Positions 55,126 through 64,000 are shown, counted from the stretch's first letter. The stretch: 64,000 nt of DNA from JAOTZA01 sp965224065 (GCA_965224065.1 CBDCYF010000005.1:1736001-1800000), one strand, 5' to 3'. The notes: generated by a model not told the origin, from the sequence alone. Numbers and translations are program-made.

Positions 55126-57216
55126 ATGGTCCTGGACCCCTTCAAGCCGGCTCGAGGTCTCGCCGCCGTCTTCTCGGTCGTCTTCTTGGCCGTCTTCTTT
55201 ATGGGGGCCTCAACCGTTTCCCCGGCAGTTGCCCAGGATCGGCTGGAGGTGGTCTCGGTCGAACCCACAGGGCGATCCCTTCACGCAAAGCCGGACACGA
55301 CGATCCGGATCGAGTTCGACCGGCCGGTGGACCGCTCCTCGATCGCGCCCGAGAGCTTCTGGGCTTTTGGCCGCTGGAGCGGCGTCGCGACCGGCCGGAT
55401 CCGGCTGTCCCGAGGTGACCGACTCTTAACTCTGATCCCCGACCGGCGCTTTTCGGCCGGCGAGACCGTGATGGTCGTCCTGTCTCGCGACATCCGGGCG
55501 ATGGACGGAACCACTCTCCGAGAGGCCGGCTACTCCTACCAGTTCTGGACTGCGCCCCGCCGGAGCGAGCTCGACTTCATCGAGATCGACCGCTTTTCGA
55601 CCCGCTCGTCGCCCGAGATCACCAGTCGGGCTTACGGTGGCTTTGGCTCCGACCTCGACGGGGACGGCTTTCTGGACCTCACCATCGTCAACGAGGACAC
55701 CCACGACCTGCGGACGTTTTTGAACCGCGGCGACCGCTCGGGCACCTTCGACGGGTTTCTGAGGCCCGCCCGCGCCGGCAACGTCCCGAGCCCAAGCGAG
55801 CCGACCGACTTCGACCGCGACGGCCGGGTCGACGTGGTGGTCGCCAACACCCAGGACGACTCGGTGTCGGTCTTTCTCGGCAAGGGCAACGGCAAGTTCC
55901 GCCGCGCCGACCACTACACGGTGGGCGGCGAGCCTAGGGGCGTCACCGTGCTCGACGCCGACGGGGACGGTGACATCGACATCGCGGCGACGTCCTTTGT
56001 CGCCGGAACCGTCACGGTGTTGTTCAACGACGGCAATGGGCGATTCGACAGGTCGGATACCTTTGGCACAGATTCCGGTGAACGCGCCATCGCGGCGGGC
56101 GACATGAACGGCGACGGCGTTCTCGACCTGGTCGTCGGGGCACTCCCGGCCGAGAGGGTCGACGTCTACCTGGGCAACGGCGATGGATCGTTCACGCGCT
56201 CCGCCAGCCGAGCCGCGGGTGGCCAGGTCTGGATGTTGGTCCTCGGGGACGTCAACGGCGACGGCGCCGAAGACGTGGCGGTGGTGAATAGCATGTCGGA
56301 CAACGCGGCCATTCTCGCCGGCGATGGCAATGGCGGTCTCGGCGAGCCGGCGACCATCACGACCGACCCCTTCCCGCTGGCCACCGACTTGGCCGATCTC
56401 GACGGCGACGGCGATCTCGACTGGATCACCTCGAGTTTCTCGGGCGACTGGTTGCTGTTCGAGAACGACGGGCGCGGGGGGTTCAGCCACCATAGCTCCT
56501 TCGACGCCCCCCGCGCGGCCTCGTGCAGCATCCCGATGGACCTGAACAACGACGAGGTGCTGGACCTGGTGCTGATCGACGAGCTGGCGGACGAAGTGGT
56601 GTTGAACAAAAACCGCGCGGCGCTTTTCGAATCGAATTTCGAGTCCGGCGATCTCGCGGGTTGGTCGAAGACAAAGGGCACTGTGCGCGCCGTCCAGCCG
56701 GGTCTACGGGACAGCTCGTTTTCCATGGAGGTCGTCGCCGACGGCGGGCGCGCCTTCGTGGCGCAAGATGTCTTTCCCGCGGGCAGCGTCATCGTGAGCT
56801 TCGATCTCGACCTCCAGCGTCTCGATCCAGGTCTCGATCCAAGAAAGGCCGGCAACGGAATGGGGCTCGAGATTCTCTACCTCGAGTTCAGCGAGGTTTC
56901 GCTGGCACTCACTCGCGCGGGCGAAGGGAGACGCGTTCACCTGTTCGTCCGGGACCGCCCCGGCTATCGCAAGATCGGGAGTACGCGTGTGCCCGCCGAC
57001 GGGCCGGTGCGACTCAGCGTCGAATGGTCGGCGGCCGGCGGCAGGAGGACCCGCGACGGGCGGGTCGCGCTCCTCAAAAACGGCAGACTGCGCGCGATCG
57101 CGACCGATCTCGACAATTTCCCCCTGCCCACATCGGTAGTCCGTTTGGGGCTCATGAGGGGTCGGAAGCAGGCGTCCGGCAGCCTGCTGATCGACAACGT
57201 CGAGATCACACGCTAG
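55126..57216 (+). CDS. Exported FG-GAP/VCBS protein with N-terminal Ig-like domain
   Basis: A 696-residue protein with a signal peptide (residues ~12-36). Residues ~40-140 form an SbsA/Big_5-type Ig-like domain (IRIEFDRPVDRSSI, LTLIPDRRFSAGETVMV). Residues ~165-510 are FG-GAP/VCBS propeller repeats with Ca loops (DLDGDGFLDLTIV, DADGDGDIDIAAT, DMNGDGVLDLVVG, DVNGDGAEDVAVV). The last ~170 residues form a beta-rich domain that may be jelly-roll-like. No anchoring motif is visible. It is divergent from the acyl-CoA dehydrogenase gene and ends at a hairpin shared with the TonB receptor gene. Confidence 0.85.
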   Translation: MVLDPFKPARGLAAVFSVVFLAVFFMGASTVSPAVAQDRLEVVSVEPTGRSLHAKPDTTIRIEFDRPVDRSSIAPESFWAFGRWSGVATGRIRLSRGDRLLTLIPDRRFSAGETVMVVLSRDIRAMDGTTLREAGYSYQFWTAPRRSELDFIEIDRFSTRSSPEITSRAYGGFGSDLDGDGFLDLTIVNEDTHDLRTFLNRGDRSGTFDGFLRPARAGNVPSPSEPTDFDRDGRVDVVVANTQDDSVSVFLGKGNGKFRRADHYTVGGEPRGVTVLDADGDGDIDIAATSFVAGTVTVLFNDGNGRFDRSDTFGTDSGERAIAAGDMNGDGVLDLVVGALPAERVDVYLGNGDGSFTRSASRAAGGQVWMLVLGDVNGDGAEDVAVVNSMSDNAAILAGDGNGGLGEPATITTDPFPLATDLADLDGDGDLDWITSSFSGDWLLFENDGRGGFSHHSSFDAPRAASCSIPMDLNNDEVLDLVLIDELADEVVLNKNRAALFESNFESGDLAGWSKTKGTVRAVQPGLRDSSFSMEVVADGGRAFVAQDVFPAGSVIVSFDLDLQRLDPGLDPRKAGNGMGLEILYLEFSEVSLALTRAGEGRRVHLFVRDRPGYRKIGSTRVPADGPVRLSVEWSAAGGRRTRDGRVALLKNGRLRAIATDLDNFPLPTSVVRLGLMRGRKQASGSLLIDNVEITR

Positions 57217-57226
57217 CCGAAAAGGC

Positions 57227-57260
57227 AACGGCCCCTCGCGGTAACACCGGAGGGGCCGTT
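57227..57260 (+). terminator. Hairpin between convergent FG-GAP and TonB-receptor genes
   Basis: Perfect 11-bp stem AACGGCCCCTC / GAGGGGCCGTT with a 12-base loop. It is followed by only three T on the plus strand and by a CCTTTTC stretch on the minus strand, so it could serve both directions. Confidence 0.6.
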
Positions 57261-57296
57261 TGCCGCCGCTTGCGCGGCATCTTGGAAACCCGAGGC

Positions 57297-59900
57297 CTAG
57301 TTGCCCCAGGAGGTGTTGAACTTGTAGCTCAAACGAGCGTAGTAGAACGCTCCGTTGAAGCCAAACGGCGTGTACTGGCTGTAGCGGTTGCCGACCCCTG
57401 CGCGCGCCCCGGTGTTCTCGTCCGGGAACGTGTCGAGCGCGTTCTGCGCGCCCAAAGTGATCGCCAGATCCTCGGTCAGGTCGTAGGCCGCCTCGAGGTC
57501 GAGCAGATACTCGCCCGAGTAGGACAGGACGTCCTCCGAATCAAACCAACCGTCGTAGAAGCTCACCCGACCCAGCAAACGGAAACCGTTGTTGGTCTTG
57601 TGGGTCGCGCTCAGGTTCCAGCGTGTGTCGGGCAGGGTCTCCTGGAGCTCGCGGATTCGCGTATTGTCCAGGGTCGCCGGGTTGAACTTGGTGACGTCGG
57701 TCTGGGTGTTGTTGAACAGGAAGCTGAAGTTCGTCCTGCCACCCATCGCCGGCGGCGCGTAGGTGAGCACGACGTCCACACCCTCCGTCTCGGTGTCGAA
57801 ATCGTTGGTGAAGAAGCGAAAGTTCTGCAGGTTCCCGGCACTAGTGATGCCCTCGGCCAGCAGATCCTCGACCTCCTGCGGTGTCAGCGAGAAGTTCTGG
57901 GTCACCGCCAACCGGTCCTCGAGGTCGATGTTGAAGAAATCGACCGTCAGGCTCACCGGCCCGTTGTCGAAGACAAAACCCGCCGCCAAGTTGGTGGACT
58001 CCTCGGCGGTCAGCGGCTGGCCGCCGCGCAGCTCGGCCACGCGCGAGGACGACGGAATAGTGCCGTTGTTGACCAGGTCCATCAACTGAAGGTCGAACTC
58101 GGTCGACACGTTGAAGGCGTTGGACTGGCCGGGTGTTGGCGCCCGGAAGCCGGTCGACGCGCTGCCGCGAATCTGGAACCGGTCGTTCACCTGGTAGCGG
58201 CCCGAGAGCTTGCCGTTGGTGGTGGTGCCGAAGTCCTCGAAGTCCTCGAAGCGGACGGCTACACCGAACGTGCCCTTGCCGTTGGCGCTGGTGCGCTCGA
58301 GGTCGCCGTAGACTGCGTAGTTGCTGCGGCTCCAGTTGCCGGCGGCAATGGGGCTGAAACCGGGAAACCCGTTCGAAGCGGCGCTAAAGCCCTGGTCGGC
58401 CAGCGGACCGATCTCCCAGGAGGCCTGGTCGCCGAGCCCGATGGTGAATTCCTCTTCGCGCCACTCGACCCCGCCCGCCAGGTTGGTCTGGTCGTTGAGA
58501 GCATAGGAGACGTCGAAGTTGAAGTTCAGCTCTTCCTGCTCGTAGAGACCCGGGTCAAACGAAGTCGGGGTGTCCGGACCCAGCGAAGCGTTGACCGTGT
58601 TGAAGATAAAGAAATCGACCTCGTTGGCGCCGGTGCTGACGCTGGCGTCCCAGTTGAGCCCGCCGTTGGTCGTGCCTCTCAGACCCAGAAGAATCGCGGT
58701 GTCCTGGACGTCGCCACCAAAGTTGGGCGTAAAACCACCCGGGAACAGCTCCTGAAAGGAGAAGCAGTCCGGGTTGGCGAAGACCTGCTGGAGCGCTACC
58801 GGGTCCGGCACGTCGTTGGTGACGGTGACCACCGGGCAGTTGGCCGAAGGACCGCCGCGAGCCAGCGACAAATCACCGATCAGAAGCGTCTGCCCGCCGT
58901 CGGCGCTGAACACCGAGCCGCGGGTGTTGGGATTACGAAAAAAGAACCCACCGGTGACCGTCTTCGAAACGTAGTTGGCGTGGCCGTAGAACTGCTGGCC
59001 GCCACCGGTCAGCGAGCCAAAGTTGGCCCACAACTTGATGTCGTCGTCGATCTCCGGAGACCCCCAGATCTGCGCCGGGTTGCGAACGTCGGTGTTCCCT
59101 GCCGCAATCAGAGCCGCCGCGTCGTTGCGCTGCACGCTGCGGTCGGTCGGGTCGCTCTGGCCGGCCTCGACGCTGAAGTTGAAAAACCCGTTTGACCCCA
59201 ACGGCAGGCCAAAGTTGGCGGCCACCGTGGTCGCGGCGCCGTCACCCTCGGCGTATTCACCGGTCTTGACCTCGACGCTGCCCCCTGAGCTCGAGTCCTT
59301 GAGCATAAAGTTCATGACGCCCGCGATGGCGTCCGAGCCGTACTGCGCCGAGGCTCCATCGCGCAGGACCTCGACCTGCCTCAGCGCGATTGCCGGGATC
59401 GCGGAGATGTCCGGGCCCTGGGCGCCATCGGCCACGCCGTTGCCCAGCCAATAGATGACCGCGGCGCGGTGCCGGCGCTTGCCGTTGACCAGCACCAGGG
59501 TGTGATCCGGCGCCAGGTTCCGCAAATTGGCCGGACGGACGACCGTGGCGGCGTCGCTGATCGGCTGGGTGTTGACGTTGTAGGACGGAGCGACATTGCG
59601 CAGCAACGTGCTGACGTCGGTGTCGCCCTGCTGGACGAAGTCGTCCGGTGCGATGACATCGATCGGCACCATCGACTCGACCACAGATCGGCCCTCGGTG
59701 CGGCTACCGGTGACGACGATGGTCTCGCCAAAGTCGCCCTGTGTGTCTTCGGTTGCTTCGTCGGCAGCGTCTTCTGCGGCCTCCTCGGCCTCCGCTGCGT
59801 CGCCGTCATCCTGGGCAAATGCCAGTTGCGGCAGTCCAACGACCAGCACTAGGGCCAGGCCGAGGACCAATAGGACATTCTTGAACGTGCTACCGATCAC
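57297..59900 (-). CDS. TonB-dependent outer-membrane receptor
   Basis: An 867-residue outer-membrane beta-barrel. After the signal peptide (residues 1-29) is an acidic Ala/Glu/Asp stretch, then ETIVVTGSR, the plug domain (DVSTLLRNVAPSYNV, LVLVNGKRRHRAAV, QVEVLRDGASAQYGSDAIAGVMNF) and a barrel of about 650 residues. The plug is of the type found in receptors for iron complexes, vitamins or oligosaccharides; the ligand is unknown. The GTG start has AGGAGG eight bases upstream. No transporter or ligand-processing gene is adjacent. Confidence 0.93.
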   Translation of the reverse strand: MIGSTFKNVLLVLGLALVLVVGLPQLAFAQDDGDAAEAEEAAEDAADEATEDTQGDFGETIVVTGSRTEGRSVVESMVPIDVIAPDDFVQQGDTDVSTLLRNVAPSYNVNTQPISDAATVVRPANLRNLAPDHTLVLVNGKRRHRAAVIYWLGNGVADGAQGPDISAIPAIALRQVEVLRDGASAQYGSDAIAGVMNFMLKDSSSGGSVEVKTGEYAEGDGAATTVAANFGLPLGSNGFFNFSVEAGQSDPTDRSVQRNDAAALIAAGNTDVRNPAQIWGSPEIDDDIKLWANFGSLTGGGQQFYGHANYVSKTVTGGFFFRNPNTRGSVFSADGGQTLLIGDLSLARGGPSANCPVVTVTNDVPDPVALQQVFANPDCFSFQELFPGGFTPNFGGDVQDTAILLGLRGTTNGGLNWDASVSTGANEVDFFIFNTVNASLGPDTPTSFDPGLYEQEELNFNFDVSYALNDQTNLAGGVEWREEEFTIGLGDQASWEIGPLADQGFSAASNGFPGFSPIAAGNWSRSNYAVYGDLERTSANGKGTFGVAVRFEDFEDFGTTTNGKLSGRYQVNDRFQIRGSASTGFRAPTPGQSNAFNVSTEFDLQLMDLVNNGTIPSSSRVAELRGGQPLTAEESTNLAAGFVFDNGPVSLTVDFFNIDLEDRLAVTQNFSLTPQEVEDLLAEGITSAGNLQNFRFFTNDFDTETEGVDVVLTYAPPAMGGRTNFSFLFNNTQTDVTKFNPATLDNTRIRELQETLPDTRWNLSATHKTNNGFRLLGRVSFYDGWFDSEDVLSYSGEYLLDLEAAYDLTEDLAITLGAQNALDTFPDENTGARAGVGNRYSQYTPFGFNGAFYYARLSYKFNTSWGN

Positions 59901-60122
59901 CTATGAGCCTCCTCTGGATTGGTCGCGAGCGCGCATGGGACTCGGCTCCTCGCCGAGACGTGGAATGGGCGTTCGGGACGCGGTTTTCCTTTCTCCTCAG
60001 ACAGACCTTAACAATCTCATGCAATCTACCAAGCGGTAAAGTTGTGCGTCAACTATCGACGTCTACAGTGATTACGGCCACCGGTCCGGTTTGGTTGCGG
60101 CGGCTCCGGTAGCATCCGGGAC

Positions 60123-61553
60123 ATGTCGAGGGCGCAGCGATTCGCGGCCGGCACGCTCGCCGGCCTCTGCCTGTCCGCGTTGGGGAGCGCCACAGCGGCC
60201 CGAGCCTGTACCACCGTGCTCATCGGCCGGGCTCTCACCGCCGACGGATCGGTGATTCACGCCCACAACGAGGACATGGGAAACCAAGCCGCCGGTCGGG
60301 TCTGGTGGACTCCTCCACGCGACTATCCCGCGGAAGCCGTCCTTCGAGTGCCCTATGTCGAGCTCGCGCAGGCCAAACGGACACTCGGCTACTGGGCCTC
60401 GGGCAATGTGGAAGGGGCGGTCGGGCTCGGGACCTCGACCGACATCCACGGCCACGACTCGGTGCTCGTCGGGCTCAACGAGCACGGTGTCTCGATGAGC
60501 TGCAATTGGGCCCACTCCCGGGAGGAGAACCTCGAAGCCCGGGGCATCCGCAGGTACGCGATCCGCCAGATCCTCCTGGAGCGGGCCACGAGCGCTCGCC
60601 ACGGCGTCGAGATTCTGGGCGAGCTCATCGACACCTACGGACAGGCCGACTGGGGCGGGCTCATCTACCACCTGGCGGATCCGGTCGAAGCCTGGGTGGT
60701 GGAGACGACCACCCATAACTGGGTGGCGCGCCGGGTCCGCGACGACGAGATCCGCGTTACCGCCAACCGGTTTCGCATCGGTAGTGACTACGATCTCGCC
60801 AGCAAGACCCTCGTCCGCCAGGCTTTGGAGAACGGCTGGCTCGCAGCGCCGATCGCACCGACCGACAAACTGGATTTTGCCCGCGTCTACGGGCGGCCCG
60901 AAAGGATGGACGAGGTCTACGACACGCGGCGGGAAGAGCGGGCCGAAGCACTGCTCGCCGGCAAACGTGGCGCGATCGTGCCCGGCGACCTTCTGCGGCT
61001 TCTGGGCGACCGCTACGAGGGCACCCGTTTCTACACGCCGCCCCAGGCTCAGCCCGTCTGGCGTGAGGACCTGGCGGAGCGGCCCGACCTAAGCCGCACC
61101 ATTTCAACCAACCTCGCCCAGTCGACCTTTGTCGCTCATCTGCGCTCTTCTCTTCCACCGCCAGTCGGCGCGATGATGTGGCTCGGGCTGGGGACCCCGA
61201 GCTACGCCGCCTACGTCCCTCTCTATGCCGCCGGTGGTCCGTTGCCGCCTGAGTATCTAGGCCAGGAAGCCGATTCCTCGGCGTGGGCGCTTTTTCGCCG
61301 CCTTCAGCGGCGCGCGGATCTCGACTACCGCCGCTCGTATCCGGCAATCCAAGCCCTCTGGAACAGCCGTCACGCGCTGGCGCTCGAGCGTCAGCGCCGG
61401 GTCGAGTCGGAGGCACTTACTGCGCTGGAAGCAAAGGACCACAAACGCGCCGTGAGCCGGCTGGAGGGCTTTACCTTTGGTCAAGCCGCCGACGCGCTCG
61501 ACGACGCGCGGCGGCTGCTCGAGCTCCATCCGCCTACGGCCGCCGACAACTAG
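60123..61553 (+). CDS. Exported C69-family peptidase (dipeptidase-like)
   Basis: A 476-residue Ntn-hydrolase of peptidase family C69. After a signal peptide (cleavage near ARA-CTT) the catalytic Cys would become the N-terminal nucleophile (residue ~29, ACTTVLIGRALTADGS), followed by the HNED motif and NEHGVSMSCNW. Family members are dipeptidases such as PepD. Exposure of Cys by signal-peptide removal fits Ntn activation in the periplasm. It is divergent from the TonB receptor gene with 222 bases between; they might share regulation. Confidence 0.82.
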   Translation: MSRAQRFAAGTLAGLCLSALGSATAARACTTVLIGRALTADGSVIHAHNEDMGNQAAGRVWWTPPRDYPAEAVLRVPYVELAQAKRTLGYWASGNVEGAVGLGTSTDIHGHDSVLVGLNEHGVSMSCNWAHSREENLEARGIRRYAIRQILLERATSARHGVEILGELIDTYGQADWGGLIYHLADPVEAWVVETTTHNWVARRVRDDEIRVTANRFRIGSDYDLASKTLVRQALENGWLAAPIAPTDKLDFARVYGRPERMDEVYDTRREERAEALLAGKRGAIVPGDLLRLLGDRYEGTRFYTPPQAQPVWREDLAERPDLSRTISTNLAQSTFVAHLRSSLPPPVGAMMWLGLGTPSYAAYVPLYAAGGPLPPEYLGQEADSSAWALFRRLQRRADLDYRRSYPAIQALWNSRHALALERQRRVESEALTALEAKDHKRAVSRLEGFTFGQAADALDDARRLLELHPPTAADN

Positions 61554-61628
61554 GAGATACGCAAAAAGAGAGAAGCGACGAAAAGCAACGACAGTTCCCG
61601 CTCTAGATTGCCCCTGATCATCTCTTGA

Positions 61629-61659
61629 CATCTGATGCTCTAACTTATAGCATCAGATG
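61629..61659 (+). promoter_or_regulatory. Perfect 11-bp palindromic operator over the vapBC promoter
   Basis: CATCTGATGCT (61629-61639) and AGCATCAGATG (61649-61659) are perfect inverted repeats with a 9-base centre. The -35 box TTGACA (61625-61630) overlaps the left arm, and a TAGCAT-type -10 lies in the right arm after 17 bases. The expected transcription start is close to the ATG codons at 61657/61660, so the mRNA may be nearly leaderless. VapBC complexes typically bind such palindromes to autoregulate. Confidence 0.75.
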
Positions 61660-61920
61660 ATGAGAACGACACTCAACATCGATACTCCCTTACTGGACGA
61701 GTTGAAACGGCTGCAAAAGCAACAAAAAGGGAAGGCCGTTTCTCTGGGTCGGCTGGTGTCCGAGCTCCTTACCGAGGCACTGGCTCGCCGACGTACGGAA
61801 GTCGCGGAAGGCCCGGGTTTTGAGTGGATTTCAAAGCCGATGGGAGCGCTTGTCGATGTCGACGACAAGGAGGCTGTCTACGCCGAGCTGGATCGGGCAC
61901 GGCCCGGTGAAACCGAATGA
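61657..61920 (+). CDS. vapB: VapB-type ribbon-helix-helix antitoxin
   Basis: An 87-residue protein whose N-terminus (TTLNIDTPLLDELKRLQ, then SLGRLVSELLTEAL) is a ribbon-helix-helix DNA-binding and dimerisation domain. The C-terminal segment (FEWISKPMGALVDVDD) is of the sort that fills the toxin active site. It represses its own operon through the palindrome that overlaps its start. ATG at 61660 is an equally good start. Its stop overlaps the toxin start (ATGA). Confidence 0.85.
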   Translation: MMRTTLNIDTPLLDELKRLQKQQKGKAVSLGRLVSELLTEALARRRTEVAEGPGFEWISKPMGALVDVDDKEAVYAELDRARPGETE

Positions 61921-62357
61921 GCTACAGCATCGACGCGAACGTCCTCCTCTATGCGTCGGACGGCAGCAGTCGGTGGCACTCTCAGGCAGCCGGGTTCCTG
62001 GCGGCCTGCACCGTCCGCCCGGAACTGCTCTGTATCGGGTGGCCTACCTTGATGGCCTATCTGCGAATCGCCACTCACCCCCGGATCTTCGCGTCTCCAC
62101 TAACCCCCGACGAGGCCGAGGCGAACGTCGACCGGCTCCTGGCATTGCCGCGAGTTCGCGCGCTTGGGGAAGGCGACGGGTTCTGGACTGCGTATCTGAC
62201 CCGGACGATCGAGACGCCGGTGCGCGGCAATCTGGTACCGGACGCACACTTGGCGGCGTTGCTCTTGGAGCACGGCGTGGAAACGCTCTACACTCGCGAT
62301 CGCGACTTCTTGAAGTTTCCAGGGCTGCGGGTCGAAGATCCGTTCCGCGCTCGCTAG
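61917..62357 (+). CDS. vapC: VapC-type PIN-domain toxin RNase
   Basis: A 146-residue PIN-domain ribonuclease. The acidic metal-binding residues are visible: Asp6 in SIDANVLLY, a Glu in the middle region, and two Asp in NLVPDAHLAALLLEHG and TRDRDFLKF. VapC toxins cut tRNA or rRNA when free of antitoxin. The ATG overlaps the antitoxin stop. Its own TAG overlaps the stop of the convergent ACC deaminase gene in CTAG. Confidence 0.9.
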   Translation: MSYSIDANVLLYASDGSSRWHSQAAGFLAACTVRPELLCIGWPTLMAYLRIATHPRIFASPLTPDEAEANVDRLLALPRVRALGEGDGFWTAYLTRTIETPVRGNLVPDAHLAALLLEHGVETLYTRDRDFLKFPGLRVEDPFRAR

Positions 62358-63364
62358 AGCACTTTCGCGTAAGCCGACAGCGCCGGCTGCCCGCCGAGAT
62401 GGGCGTAGAGCACTCGGGAGCCGGCGGGGATCTCGCCGCTCTCGATCAGGCCGAAGAGACCGGCCATGGACTTGCCTTCGTAGACCGGATCGGTCAGGAC
62501 GCCTTCCAGGCGGGCCACGGTATGGATGGCGTCGAGGGTCCGTTCGTCGGGGACGCCGTAGACGCCGGCGTTGTACCCGTCGACCAGGATGATCTCTTCG
62601 TCGCGAAGCTCACGATCCAGGCCGATCTTGGCGGCGGTCGAGCGGGCGATCCGCGTCACCTGGGCGAGTGTCTTCTCCTCCGTCGCCGAGGCGTCGATCC
62701 CCACTACCCGCCGGCCCGGTCGGTCTTCCAGGGCAAAACCGGCGATCATCCCGGCGTGGGTCGATCCGGTCACCGTGCAGACGACCACGGTGTCGAAAAA
62801 GACGCCCAGCTCGGCTTCCTGCCGGGCCACCTCGCGCGCCCAATTGGCAAAGCCGAGCCCTCCCAAAGGATGATCCGACGCGCCGGCCGGGATCGCGTAC
62901 GGGACGCCGCCCGCCGCGCGAACCGACTCGAGTGCCCGCTCCCAACTGTTGCGAATTCCGATGTCGAAACCCGCCGGGTCGAGCCGGACGTCGCCGCCGA
63001 GAATTCTCGAAAGCTGGAGGTTGCCGACCCGGTCGTAGATCGGGTCGTCCCACTCCACCCATGACTCCTGGACCGTGACCGCCTTCATCCCGAGATGCGC
63101 GGCGACACCGGCGACCTGTCGGGTGTGGTTCGATTGGACACCGCCGATCGATACCAGCGTGTCGGCACCCTGGGCGATCGCTTCGGGGATCAGATACTCG
63201 AGCTTTCGGACCTTGTTGCCGCCAAACGCGATTCCCGAATTGCAGTCCTCGCGCTTGGCCCAGATCTCGACCCGGCCGCCCAAGTGGGCACTCAGCCGCG
63301 GCATCGAGTGGACCGGCGATGGACCAAAGGTCAGCGGGTAGCGTTCGAAGTCATCGAGACTCAT
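62354..63364 (-). CDS. acdS: 1-aminocyclopropane-1-carboxylate (ACC) deaminase
   Basis: A 336-residue PLP enzyme that splits ACC, the ethylene precursor of plants, into ammonia and 2-oxobutyrate. The N-terminus (RYPLTFGPSPVH, then WAKREDCNSGIAFGGNK) is characteristic. PLP lysine Lys51 and Ser78 (GGVQSNHTRQ) are at the family positions. Glu296 and Leu323 (in PVYEGKSM and YAHLGG) correspond to the Glu/Leu pair that separates true ACC deaminases from D-cysteine desulfhydrases. His80, however, is the residue more usual in desulfhydrases. Its ATG overlaps the stop of the upstream CtaA-like gene (ATGA). Confidence 0.9.
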   Translation of the reverse strand: MSLDDFERYPLTFGPSPVHSMPRLSAHLGGRVEIWAKREDCNSGIAFGGNKVRKLEYLIPEAIAQGADTLVSIGGVQSNHTRQVAGVAAHLGMKAVTVQESWVEWDDPIYDRVGNLQLSRILGGDVRLDPAGFDIGIRNSWERALESVRAAGGVPYAIPAGASDHPLGGLGFANWAREVARQEAELGVFFDTVVVCTVTGSTHAGMIAGFALEDRPGRRVVGIDASATEEKTLAQVTRIARSTAAKIGLDRELRDEEIILVDGYNAGVYGVPDERTLDAIHTVARLEGVLTDPVYEGKSMAGLFGLIESGEIPAGSRVLYAHLGGQPALSAYAKVL

Positions 63365-64000
63365 GTCGTCTCCGTCGCTTTTGTGCTCCGCAGGAGCACC
63401 GCCACCAGGCAGGTGACGACAAACGCCGCCAGCACGATGTGGGCGGCGTGCAGGTTGGGAAAGGCCGGCGGCGGCGGGTACGGCTCGTCAAACGGCTCGG
63501 GAGAGACCACCAGCACCCCCGCTCCTGCGGCGAGTTGGAGGGCCACACCGGTCAGCAGGAGCCAACCCCACCTGCGGAGCGCCGTCGTCCGCGCCTGGCG
63601 GATCACCGAGAGCGCGAGAAGTACCAGCCAGAGCACCAGAAGCACGGCGGTGAAGAAATGCGCCAGCAGGCTCGACACAAACAAAAGCTCGCCCGCCGGC
63701 GGATGCCGCGTGATCGATCCCAGCGCCACGGCCAGAAAGACCAGCCCGATCGCGGTCCGGGAGCGCGAGCGGACACGCTCGAGCTCCTGGCTCGCGGGCT
63801 CTTTTTCACCCGACCAGATCAGGAGCGCCAGCGCCGCGATCGCCACCACGGTGGCGATGGCAACGACGACATGAAGCGCTCCCAGCCAGGGCGGGTTGAG
63901 GCGGAGCACGATGAGACCGCCCATCAGAATCTGCACCGCAAGCGCTCCGCCCCCCACCCAGGCCGCCTTCCTAGTGGCCGTCCGTATCGAGCCCGGTGCC
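63361..64000 (-). CDS. ctaA: CtaA/COX15-type heme A synthase, C-terminal part (truncated by window end)
   Basis: The minus-strand frame is open to the window edge, so the N-terminal half is outside. The visible ~212 residues are strongly hydrophobic with about six membrane segments and the CtaA-like pattern VQILMGGLIVLRLNPPWLGALHVVVA, followed by HFFTAVLLVLWLVLLAL and NLHAAHIVLAAF with His residues suited to heme binding. It would convert heme O to heme A for cytochrome oxidase. GTG at 63957 is not a real start, because the conserved sequence continues upstream of it. Stop and acdS start overlap by four bases. Confidence 0.75.
   Translation of the reverse strand, partial: APGSIRTATRKAAWVGGGALAVQILMGGLIVLRLNPPWLGALHVVVAIATVVAIAALALLIWSGEKEPASQELERVRSRSRTAIGLVFLAVALGSITRHPPAGELLFVSSLLAHFFTAVLLVLWLVLLALSVIRQARTTALRRWGWLLLTGVALQLAAGAGVLVVSPEPFDEPYPPPPAFPNLHAAHIVLAAFVVTCLVAVLLRSTKATETT

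Overview
The window is high-GC DNA from one bacterial chromosome. Its gene content suggests an Acidobacteriota-like organism, perhaps near Thermoanaerobaculia. The clues are large Ser/Thr kinases with TPR or beta-propeller tails, one beside an ECF sigma factor, many exported FG-GAP, CSLREA, GEVED and DUF1566 proteins, a TonB receptor and MacB-like ABC operons. This placement is inference; there is no rRNA to test it.

Layout. 1-8.3 kb: a cluster of exported proteins (cut-off MACPF pore-former, LamG protein, basic Pro/Arg-rich protein, 1326-aa repeat protein with a GEVED domain), then a convergent CSLREA beta-helix protein. 8.4-13.7 kb: a STAND-like ATPase with a winged helix, a lipoprotein and an OmpR/EnvZ-type pair. 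13.7-15.4 kb: a CarH-type B12 photoreceptor repressor facing a fasciclin gene, with four 11-bp operator-like repeats between them. 15.4-22.2 kb: secreted proteins, an ECF sigma factor divergent from a TPR kinase, and two DUF1566 genes.

22.2-30 kb is the most unusual part. An intact selenocysteine tRNA gene (29893-29992, minus strand) is followed by three displaced copies of its own 3' half, each broken at the anticodon loop and each attached to the same ~140-bp arm with 10-bp-spaced CAAC motifs. This delimits three tandem elements of about 2.2-3.0 kb with cargo genes but no integrase: a kinase with a beta-propeller, an FG-GAP protein, and a decayed small exported protein plus a DUF1566 protein.

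30-42 kb: CPBP protease, a four-gene ABC exporter operon, a lipoprotein, a class-V aminotransferase, a VOC protein, an exported zinc-metalloprotease pair and a cNMP-binding/PilZ protein. 42-49 kb: a nucleotide-themed block (dGTPase-like enzyme, nucleoside phosphorylase, PhnD/C/E transporter, ATP-cone nucleoside kinase). 49-64 kb: SWIM-SNF2 ATPase, acyl-CoA dehydrogenase, FG-GAP protein, TonB receptor, C69 peptidase, VapBC with a palindromic operator, ACC deaminase, and the C-terminal part of a CtaA/COX15 heme A synthase at the edge. Two GC-rich palindromic repeat families recur in the gaps from 30.8 kb onward.
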